Source: DTU019 sp050949825
Lineage (GTDB): Bacteria > Bacillota > Syntrophomonadia > Syntrophomonadales > Syntrophomonadaceae
Length of the DNA stretch: 64,000 bases
Direction of reading: 5' to 3'
NCBI GenBank assembly: GCA_050949825.1
Contig: JBMNGL010000013.1
Coordinates: forward strand, 186,001-250,000
The translations under genes and the position numbers were made by a program. Of the stretch, positions 26,763 to 34,935 are shown piece by piece. How positions within the stretch are numbered: position 1 is the first letter of the stretch; each line of letters starts with the position of its first letter. The notes beneath the pieces were generated by a model. It was not told where the DNA came from, searched no databases, and worked only from the letters and a program-made list of their open reading frames with translations.

Positions 26763-28481
26763 ATGAATGAACAAGATTCAGTATCCATTGCCGTATGGAC
26801 GGCAAAAAGCAAAAAATTATTCGAAAGTGTCCGTCAGTTGCTCAATAAAATCGGATACAATGAGAGCGGTATGCCCCAAGATGTATTTGAGGGTAATAAG
26901 CCGGTAAGCCTTGTCTTCGCAGGACAGTATAGTGCCGGAAAATCGAGCATTGTGAAAGCCTTAACGGGGATTGAAGGCATTGCAATTGGCCCAGGTATAA
27001 CGACAAAAGAAGTCCACTCTTATGATTGGAATGGGATTGAAGTAATCGATACTCCGGGCATCCATACGACACTCCGCCCCGACCACGACGTAATCTCGTA
27101 TCAAGCAATCGCAAACGCCGATATGCTTGTTTATGTCGTTACACGGGAACTATTCGATGATTTCATCGGTCAGAACTTCCGCAGATTATTGCTCGAAAAA
27201 GACAAAGCCGGCGAAATGATTCTGATTGTAAACAAGATGGCGGACATCGGCAATACGATTGAGAACCAAGAAACCAAGCTTAAGGACTTGGAGAAAGTAA
27301 CCACACCATACACTCCTGCTCAACTGAGGACGGTTTTCGTTGACGCCGAATCATATTTAGACAGCCTTTCGGAATCGGACGTTGAAATCGCAGAAGAGCT
27401 TAGAGAACGTAGCAATTACGATACGCTTGTAGCAACATTAAACGCCTTTGTCCAAGATAAGGCTATTTCCTCGCGAATGACGACGGTACTATATAGGCTG
27501 TTCGAATTCCTCCAAAAAGCTCTCCTTGAGTATCAACCCTCCACAGGTGACAGCGAAATTGATGCGCTCGAAGAGCATCTACTACAAGAACGCCACATCA
27601 TTGTAAACATGCAATGGCGGATAGAAACTACGGTTAAATCCATATTCGAAGATGCGGCTTCGCAAATACGCGAAAAAGGTCGCGAAATAGCTAATTCTAT
27701 CTACAATTTTGACAATGAAGCAGATGCAAACGAAGCAATTAACGTTGCCTACAACGAGGTCGACACTATCACTACCTCCTGTGTTGATAGCGTGACCCGT
27801 AGAATAACAGAACTGTCAAATGATTGCCAAGCGCAATTGGATGAATTCTATAAATCCGATTTTTCTCAGACTCTGAAATTCCGTTTGGAAAGTAAGTATG
27901 CAAAAGGGAATCCGCTCATTGAGCGTCTGTTTAAGTCTGATGTTCTGGCTCAAGGCAGTAGTAAAATAATTGCAAATACTGCCGGTACAAACGCCGCCGC
28001 AAACGGGTTAAAAGCGTTTACGGGAAGCAACATCCACCAAATGGTTTTAGATATCGGCCACTTTTTCGGTCATAGCTTTAAACCGTGGGAAGCTGTCAAG
28101 TGGGTCAGAGGCATCAATGTCGCTGGTAAAGTGCTTGGTGTCTTCGGAGTGGTATTTTCGCTTGGAATGCAGGCTAAAGAAGATGTGGATGCTGATAAGC
28201 GTCAGCAAGAAATGAGAAAAAATCGCGAAGAACTCCGCGCTGGCTTTAACAACGCTGCTAACGAAGTCGTAAAATACTTCAACAATGCGCTTGTCGATTT
28301 CTTGGCCAAAAACTATCTTACTCGTATCGCCGAAATAGATTCACAGATTTCAGAAATCAGAAATATGCGTATCGGTAAATCCGAAACGTGTAAACTGCTT
28401 GAGAATGCACAGACTGACTGTAGACTTTTGATATCTGACATCCATCAAAGCTACTCAGACAATGGTGATGTCTGTGACTAA
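26763..28481 (+). CDS. Dynamin-like GTPase (candidate LeoA-like)
   Basis: A 572-residue GTPase. G1 is GQYSAGKSS (about 54-62), the G2 region IGPGITTKEV, G3 DTPG (about 96-99) and G4 NKMAD (about 157-161). The rest is helical, with a moderately hydrophobic segment near GKVLGVFGVVFSLGMQ that could be a membrane-contact paddle. Its length is close to what I recall for LeoA of enterotoxigenic E. coli. The ATG has AAGGAGG upstream. It forms a two-gene operon with the preceding GTPase and ends before a hairpin and the convergent recombinase remnant. Hetero-oligomeric action of the pair is inferred from other two-gene bacterial dynamins. Confidence 0.87.
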   Translation: MNEQDSVSIAVWTAKSKKLFESVRQLLNKIGYNESGMPQDVFEGNKPVSLVFAGQYSAGKSSIVKALTGIEGIAIGPGITTKEVHSYDWNGIEVIDTPGIHTTLRPDHDVISYQAIANADMLVYVVTRELFDDFIGQNFRRLLLEKDKAGEMILIVNKMADIGNTIENQETKLKDLEKVTTPYTPAQLRTVFVDAESYLDSLSESDVEIAEELRERSNYDTLVATLNAFVQDKAISSRMTTVLYRLFEFLQKALLEYQPSTGDSEIDALEEHLLQERHIIVNMQWRIETTVKSIFEDAASQIREKGREIANSIYNFDNEADANEAINVAYNEVDTITTSCVDSVTRRITELSNDCQAQLDEFYKSDFSQTLKFRLESKYAKGNPLIERLFKSDVLAQGSSKIIANTAGTNAAANGLKAFTGSNIHQMVLDIGHFFGHSFKPWEAVKWVRGINVAGKVLGVFGVVFSLGMQAKEDVDADKRQQEMRKNREELRAGFNNAANEVVKYFNNALVDFLAKNYLTRIAEIDSQISEIRNMRIGKSETCKLLENAQTDCRLLISDIHQSYSDNGDVCD

Positions 28482-28538
28482 AACCTCTCGTAATAACGAA
28501 AAAGCCCGCCCGAAGGCGAGCCGTCTTGCTGTTGCTGA

Positions 28539-29669
28539 TTACGCCTTTATCTCAGTGCCGTCTTTAAAGGTGAACCGTACATCGTCTTTATCATAAACAG
28601 TAGCGTAGTCCACAAGGCTACACCACAGCTTTTCGTCAAATTCGGTAAGCGGTTCGTCTTGCTTGCGGAGAGTATCGAGGAAGGCATTCATCGTACTTAG
28701 CCTTGTCTGCTTGTCGATGATTTCATCGGTAACCGCAGTATGGCGAGCCTTGGCAAGTTCAAAGCGGTCAACCATTCCGTTGTATCGTGCTTGGTATTCG
28801 TCCTGGTCAAGAGCGAAGTGTGCGTTCTCACCGATGGCTTGCTGTATCAGCCCAGCTACTATCTCAATTTCGTTTTGGAGTTCAGTTTGCTCCTTTTCCA
28901 GGTCGGCAGTATCAAAAACCGTAGCCTTTATAAGTTCAAAGTTTCTGAGGATTTTCTCCCTGTCGGAGAGTAGCTTATTAACCGCTGATATGAAGAGCGT
29001 CTTAATTGTTTCTTCGTCAAGGTGTGGTGTCCGGCAATGATTGTCATTATCATATTTACGGTTGCATTGGTAAATGGTGCGGCGGTATTTGCTGGTGGAG
29101 TGCCATACCTTTGAGCCGTACCAAGAGCCGCACTCTCCACATTTTATCCTGCTTGAAAATATGCTAATCCCACTTCTGCGGTTAGGGCCTGGATTGCGGT
29201 TTTCCAGTTCAATCTGAACCATATCGGACACCGCAGGGTCGATAATTGCCTCGTGGTTGTTTTTCACATAGTATTGTGGGATCTCGCCCTCATTGAGTTT
29301 CTTTTTCTTGGTGAGAAAATCAATCGTGTAGCTTTTTTGCAGAAGGGCATCACCTTTGTATTTCTCATTCTGGAGCATTCGGCGGACTGTTGCCGCATTC
29401 CATTTTGGCCTTTTACCGGGCGAAAGAATGCCTTCAGCTGTAAGAGTTTATGCAATTTTATAGGGTGAGTAACCCTCAAGGAAGAGGGCGAAAATGCGTC
29501 TGACAATGACTGCTTCTTTTTCGTTCAATACGAGGTTGCCATCCTCTCCATGGTCGTAACCGAGGAAGTGCCCAAAGGGAACGGTGATCTTGCCGTTCGA
29601 GAATCGCTTCCTCTGACCCCATGTGACGTTTTCTGAAATACTGCGGTTCTCCTCCTGGGCAAGGCTTAT
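28539..29669 (-). pseudogene. Large serine recombinase remnant (no catalytic domain, one internal stop)
   Basis: Read leftward, the remnant begins at SLAQEENRSISEN (about 29669), the C-terminal edge of a resolvase catalytic domain. It continues through the recombinase domain (GQRKRFSNGK, RRIFALFLEGYSPYKIA), a zinc ribbon (CGECG..C..C) and a coiled-coil end. The catalytic serine domain is gone, cut off at the hsdR junction. A TAA at 29450-29448 interrupts an otherwise continuous frame that resumes with LTAEGILSPGKRPKW. It therefore cannot be active. It probably once mobilised the element that carried the GTPase pair; integration into a type I restriction locus followed by deletion would explain the layout. 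Confidence 0.88.
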
Positions 29670-30971
29670 CGTGCGGAGTTGGCCCGCAAGTTTAAAGATG
29701 ATAATGACCAAATGAAGATTGCCATCGTGGTGGACATGTGGCTGACCGGGTTTGATGTGCCTTCCCTGGCAACCATGTATATATACAAACCTATGCGGGG
29801 ACATAACTTAATGCAAGCCATTGCCAGGGTTAATCGGGTATTCGGCGACAAAGAAGGCGGTCTGATTGTTGACTACGTCGGCAATGCTGCCGCCTTAAAA
29901 GAAGCTATGAACGATTATACCGTGCGCGACCGGAAAAACTATGGCGATACCGATATATCTAAAGTGGCCTTGCCCAGGTTTGTTGAGAAATTGCAGGTTT
30001 GTAAAGACCTTTTTCATCCTTTCGACTTATCTCCGTTTCTGGAGGGAAGCGACTTGGAACGAGCCACCACCATTGTAGAAGGCATAAACTTTATTATCGC
30101 CGAACAGGAGAAAAAGGAATTATTTGTTCGTGAAGCCCTATATCTCCGTCAGACAGCCTCCTTGTGCCGCAGCCTGCTGGACAAGACGCAGCGCTTTGAA
30201 GCGGCCTTTTTTGAAGCGGTGCGCACCGCTCTTACCCGGATTGTAACTGAGAAGAAACTTTCCCTAAAAGAAATCAATGCCCGCATCAACGAACTTCTGA
30301 AGCAGAGCATCAAGAGCGAGGGAGTTATCAATTTATTTTCTGATGTGGACAGCAGGTATTCGCTATTTGACCCGGCTTTTTTAGAGGACATTGCCAACAT
30401 GCAGCAAAAGAACCTGGCCGCCGAGTTGCTCAAGAAATTAATCCAGGAGCAAATAGCGGTATACAAGCGGACCAATCTGGTAAAGTCGGAGTTGTTTTCA
30501 GAAAAAATGGCGCGTCTGATGAATTCCTACATCAATGGTCAAATCAGCAACGCGGCAGTAATTGAGGAACTTCTAAAGATGGCCGCGGCTATTGCCGAAG
30601 ATCGTAATGCCGGCGATAAATTGGGCTTAATAGCAGAAGAGAAAGCCTTTTATGATGCCCTTTTAAAACCGGCTGCTATTAAGGATTTTTACTCTAACGA
30701 GACGTTGGTGCAAATAACCAGAGAACTTACCGATATGCTCAGAAAGAACCGGACCGTAGACTGGCAGAAGAAGGATCAAGCCCGGGCTGAAATGCGCTCT
30801 ATGGTAAAGCGCCTATTGAAAAAATACAAGTACCCGCCGGAGGGACAAGAAGAAGCCCTTAATACCGTGATTGCCCAGTGTGAGATGTGGGCCGACAACG
30901 AGCACGGGGATAATGAGGCTTTAATTAGCTACAATCATCCGGGGACTAGACGTGCTAAAAAACGGTCTTAG
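29661..30971 (+). pseudogene. hsdR: hsdR remnant: type I restriction endonuclease, C-terminal part only
   Basis: The frame has no proper start. From about 29661 it reads as the C-terminal 430 or so residues of HsdR: ELARKFKDDND, then DMWLTGFDVPSL (helicase motif V region), QAIARVNRVF (motif VI), IVDYVG, and the helical C-terminal domain. The nuclease domain and helicase motifs I-IV are missing, so it cannot translocate or cut DNA. Its left end abuts the serine recombinase remnant on the opposite strand. Even if translated from TTG 29679, the product would lack an ATP site. Confidence 0.88.
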
Positions 30972-30973
30972 GC
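30941..30973. repeat. Direct repeat copy 1 (3' end of hsdR)
   Basis: GGGGACTAGACGTGC..GGTCTTAGGC, 33 bases, holds the hsdR stop codon. A copy with two differences is found at 31627-31659, on the other side of the GIY-YIG gene. Confidence 0.75.
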
Positions 30974-31210
30974 GGGCCTGAAATTTCACCTTGAAAAACT
31001 GATCGGCCGAAAAGTTGATCTTGTTATGATGGAAAATATTAAACCAGCTCTTCTATAAAAGAGTTTATCAGAGGTGAGCAACATTGCGAACCAGCAGAAC
31101 ATACATAAGCAATATTATACCGTCTTTTTATACAAAAACAATTTAATGGTGTGATAAGAAAAACGTTGGGGTTTACCTGGATTCAACGGTATTTTGGGGA
31201 GGTGTAAAAT

Positions 31211-31582
31211 ATGGGTTTTTTTGATGCTGTCGGTAAAATGATAAAAACGGCCAGTAGCATATCACCAGCAGGTTCCTCTTCTTTGCGCTCTGCAGCTGAA
31301 AACTCTGACTTAAATTGCCCAGGTGTGTACAAAGTGCTTTATTCTGGGCAGTTGATGAAAGTTGGTAAGGCAGAAGATGGTTTAAGAAAGAGATTTAGTG
31401 ACTACTATCGAGGTAAAGCGGGAGGTACCGCATATTTAAAATATATTAATGAGTCCAATCGTGACCGGGTGTCGGTTCAGTGGAGAAAGTGTGCGCGGAA
31501 TCAATGCAGGGAATTGGAAACCCGAATGTATGATGAAGCGAAGGCTGCAGGTGAAAAATTACCCTGGTCTAACCGGAGATAA
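31211..31582 (+). CDS. GIY-YIG-like small protein
   Basis: A 123-residue protein whose central part, PGVYKVLYSGQLMKVGKAEDGLRKRFSDY, resembles a GIY-YIG nuclease core (GVY for GIY, KVG for YIG, Arg in LRKRF). A conserved Glu may be that of ELETRMYDEAK. The N-terminal 40 residues are low complexity (SSISPAGSSSLRS). Such small GIY-YIG proteins are often of unknown function or linked to mobile DNA. The ATG has GGGGAGGTG upstream. It is flanked by a direct repeat of the hsdR 3' end, which suggests insertion or tandem duplication. Confidence 0.7.
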   Translation: MGFFDAVGKMIKTASSISPAGSSSLRSAAENSDLNCPGVYKVLYSGQLMKVGKAEDGLRKRFSDYYRGKAGGTAYLKYINESNRDRVSVQWRKCARNQCRELETRMYDEAKAAGEKLPWSNRR

Positions 31583-31626
31583 GGAGATTGTATAAAACTC
31601 CGTGTAAATGGCAAAGAAGGACACAA

Positions 31627-31659
31627 GGGGACTAGATGTGCAAAAAAACGGTCTTAGGC
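31627..31659. repeat. Direct repeat copy 2 (hsdR 3' end)
   Basis: Matches 30941-30973 at 31 of 33 bases (GGGGACTAGATGTGC..GGTCTTAGGC). Weak similarity may continue to the ATATTAAAC shared near 31035 and 31687. The remaining sequence up to the DUF6361 gene at 31844 shows no gene. Confidence 0.75.
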
Positions 31660-31843
31660 AGTCTGGAAAATATCGGTATAGCCAGAAATATTAAACTAAG
31701 TGGGGATTGTCCACAGTATAGGATTAACGGGCTTTCCCCGGTGAGGAGTTGAAAAACAACCGGGAGTCCTCTTTAACTCTGGTATTGGTCACCATTCCAT
31801 AGTTGATATCAGAACAATATTTTTATACAGGGAGTGTTTACTC

Positions 31844-33060
31844 TTGCCATCTAGCTTTGGTTGGGTTGATTTAACGGAAAAAGATCGTCAGGAAATGCTG
31901 GATATAATCAGCCTGTTCAAAGAACGGGATACCAGGGATGAGCTCGGGGTGGGGACGGTTAGAGACGCATTTTCCAACTACTTTTTTCCTGGAACCAGTA
32001 CGATCCAAACCCGGGCACGGTATATGCTTTTTGTGCCCTGGATCTATACCAACCTGGAACAAAAGGGTGTTAGTTCTGACAAGATAGCCCGCCGGGCACG
32101 TAATGATGAAATTAGACTTATATATGCTTTACTCAACTCTGAAGATCTTGACGGTGTAATTGGTAAAGATGCCAGGGATAAGCTGCAGCGCCTGCCCAGC
32201 AACATATACTGGACTGGTCTTAATGCCTGGGGGATAAGGCTGTTTGAAGGTTCACAAGATCAGTATCATCGCTCGCTCGATGGATTTTACCGGCGACAAA
32301 AGTATATCGGTCAGGCTGATGAAGATGATGTTTTTGCCCCTGTCATAGCTAACTGGGATCCCGGTTTGCCCGCACCCCCTAAAGGCTTTCTGGATCATAC
32401 CAGTCTGGAGCTAACCTGGGAAGAGGCCACCTACCTCAAAGATAAAATTCAGGTTAATCACCATGGCTCGCTATTAGCCCAACTTATTGACCAGGATAAG
32501 CCATTGGAGGGTGATTGTTTCTGGTTATTACCCTGGATAGATCAAATCGCGATGCAGCTGCAAAGTGTTATCACTCATGCGCGCAACTTTTCAGAATCCA
32601 TTCATGGAGCTTTTATTTTATATAATTTGCTGTTAGCTCGTCTGACTCACTGCGAAGAGCTGATTGACGACTACCAAGAGTATCTGGAACAGTGGCAGAA
32701 GATGATAATATCCCGGCTGGATATGTTGGCGCCATGGGCTCAGCAAAGAGAACAGTTTTGGAACTGTGCAGCACTGGATTCGGCACAGATTCCCTATCTG
32801 GCACGAACTTTTATTGATCAATGGTTGGATTCCTTGTATATGAATCCATATCGGACAATCAGTGATGACCTTAAGCTGGAGGAATTAATTAAGATAGAGA
32901 ATATAGCTTGAAGAAAAAACGAGCCCGACTGCAAGGAGGCCACGCTCTGGAAATCTGGTCCGGTGCCTCAGGCCTGGCTCAATTGGATTTTCGCTGGCGT
33001 GTGTCCAGGAACATTAGCAACGATATTATCAACGGTTTGAACCGTCTGAATAAGGAATAA
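31844..33060 (+). pseudogene. DUF6361 protein, frameshifted near the C-terminus (candidate ZacA-like)
   Basis: The main frame (31844-32911, 355 residues) begins SSFGWVDLTEKDR and has GVGTVRDAF and PGTSTIQTRARY, all typical of DUF6361. It stops at TGA 32909-32911. The -1 frame continues without a gap from TTG 32908 (overlapping as TTGA) to TAA 33060: RARLQGGHALEIWSGASG, LAQLDFRWRVSRNISNDI, which reads as the missing conserved DUF6361 C-terminus. It is thus one gene broken by a single-base change, a sequencing error, or two coupled frames. It is first in a tight cassette with a phospholipase-D-like protein and a helicase. The biochemical role of DUF6361 is unknown. Confidence 0.75.
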
Positions 33061-33066
33061 TAGTAC

Positions 33067-34935
33067 ATGTTGAATCCTAACCAAAGAAATCTGTATATGG
33101 ATGAATTCTGCCCTCCGGCAGGCTATCAAACCGATCTGGCTATTGGCACTACTTTTTCCCTGGATTTGCTATCCATGCTGATGGCACCGGTTAATATGAT
33201 GAAGATGGCCTATGCAGGACAGGAGCAGCTTATTAAAGATCCCATTGCAGTGCTGGAGGCCTTAAAAAACACCACCAACAGACTAACGGTATTTTGCCAG
33301 CAAGGCAGAATTGCAGTACCCAGGGTGGAGAGTCGTTTATACAGCTACCTGGAATCGTCGGTGGTAGAGGTGCAACCCCGCTCAGATAAAGGAGTATTTC
33401 ATCCCAAAGTATGGGTGCTCAGATTTACTGCTGATAAGGGTCCAGTACTTTATCGGATAGTATGCTTATCCCGTAATCTCACCTTTGACCGTTCCTGGGA
33501 CACTATGCTTACACTGGAAGGAGAATTGGATGACAGGAGAATTAATGCCTTCTCCCGAAATCGCCCCCTGGCAGATTTTATTGTCAGTCTGCCCACCCTG
33601 GCGGTGCGCCCAGTCAGTGAACGGATACAGCAACAGGTAGACTTGCTGGCCGATGAAGTCCTGCGGGTTCGTTTTATTGCTCCGCAGGGCTTTAATGAAG
33701 AGTTTTCCTTTATTCCCCTGGGTATACGAAGCTATATGCGACCACCGGTTTTTGATCGTCATACCCGGTTGCTGATCATGTCTCCGTTTATTTCACCTGA
33801 ACAACTAAAGCCTTTGCAGCAGGGAATGAATAACCTGCTCATTACTCGGGCCGAAAGCCTGGATGCCTTATCCGATCAGGATTATGAGGATCTGTTGGAT
33901 GGGGTAGAAGTGATGGTGCTTGAGGATACCGGCAGTCAGACCCAGGAAGAGATGGCTGATGACCAGGAAGCAGTCGACAATCAGCACGATCATTTCACCG
34001 GACTTCATGCGAAATTGTATATTTCAGAAGAAGGCTGGGATGCACGGCTGCTAAACGGCTCAATCAATGCCACTGATGCCGCTATGAGCGGCAATAATGT
34101 AGAGTTTGCCGTTGAACTTATCGGCAGGCGCAGTGTTATAGGCATTAACAAAATGTTGGGGGACGATAGTGGCAAAGACAGCTTCTTTTCTCTGCTGGTA
34201 CCGTATCAACGCAAATCAGGCATGTTACCTGATGAGGCTGAGAGCATCAGGCTAAGGCTGGAAATGGAATTAGAAACGGCCCGTCAGCAGGTAATTGCCA
34301 GTGGATTGTCTCTAACCGTTGAAGAGGGGGACAATAATACTTTTAAACTGTTACTAAGCGCGGATAACTGGCAGTTGGATAGTAGTATGATAAAAGTTTC
34401 CTGTTATCCCTTATCACTTAAGCCTGCTATGGCCCGGAATATGAGGTCGCTACTTCAGGAAGAGCCGATAGCCTTTACCGGGTTATCACTGGTAGGACTA
34501 ACCAGCTTCCTGGTAGTTGAACTGGAAGCCAATACAGAAAAAGTGAAATCCGCACTATCCATGGTTCTGAATTTACCTGTGGCAAATATGCCAAAAGACC
34601 GAGATCAGGCTATCGTCCGCGTTCTCATATCTAATCGGACTGCTTTTATACGTTACCTGATGTTGTTGCTGGCTGATAATGAGGAAACAGGCTGGCTGCT
34701 TGGCACTGAGGGGCAGGATACCAGAAACGGAATTGCGGGCAATGTTGGCCATAGCTTTAATCCTCTGCTAGAAAACATGGTGCAAGCTCTTACCCGCCAT
34801 CCAGAGAAGATAGATAAGATTGACCGTTTGGTTCAGGAGATTATGGCTGTGCCGGAAGGGGTAGAGGTTTTGCCCGAAGGTTTTGCTGATATCTGGGGAG
34901 CCTTTATAAGAATTAGAAAGGGGGAGGGGCAGTGA
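33067..34935 (+). CDS. Phospholipase-D-like protein of a defence cassette (candidate ZacB-like)
   Basis: A 622-residue protein with two degenerate HKD-type half-sites. The first is FHPKVWVLRF (about 111) with SRNLTFDRSWD. The second is GLHAKLYI (about 313) with LLNGSINATDAA (about 329), where H, K and N/D of an HxK(x4)D-type site can be seen. PLD-like proteins in defence loci act as nucleases or NADases. The C-terminal 200 residues have no recognised motif. The ATG is 7 bases after the end of the DUF6361 frame, and its stop overlaps the helicase GTG by 4 bases (GTGA), so the three genes are coupled. Confidence 0.85.
   Translation: MLNPNQRNLYMDEFCPPAGYQTDLAIGTTFSLDLLSMLMAPVNMMKMAYAGQEQLIKDPIAVLEALKNTTNRLTVFCQQGRIAVPRVESRLYSYLESSVVEVQPRSDKGVFHPKVWVLRFTADKGPVLYRIVCLSRNLTFDRSWDTMLTLEGELDDRRINAFSRNRPLADFIVSLPTLAVRPVSERIQQQVDLLADEVLRVRFIAPQGFNEEFSFIPLGIRSYMRPPVFDRHTRLLIMSPFISPEQLKPLQQGMNNLLITRAESLDALSDQDYEDLLDGVEVMVLEDTGSQTQEEMADDQEAVDNQHDHFTGLHAKLYISEEGWDARLLNGSINATDAAMSGNNVEFAVELIGRRSVIGINKMLGDDSGKDSFFSLLVPYQRKSGMLPDEAESIRLRLEMELETARQQVIASGLSLTVEEGDNNTFKLLLSADNWQLDSSMIKVSCYPLSLKPAMARNMRSLLQEEPIAFTGLSLVGLTSFLVVELEANTEKVKSALSMVLNLPVANMPKDRDQAIVRVLISNRTAFIRYLMLLLADNEETGWLLGTEGQDTRNGIAGNVGHSFNPLLENMVQALTRHPEKIDKIDRLVQEIMAVPEGVEVLPEGFADIWGAFIRIRKGEGQ

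Noticed and set aside
32914..32920. Slippery heptamer AAAAAAC as a programmed -1 frameshift site in the DUF6361 gene
   Set aside because: The stop codon of the upstream frame (32909-32911) comes before the heptamer, so ribosomes in that frame never reach it.
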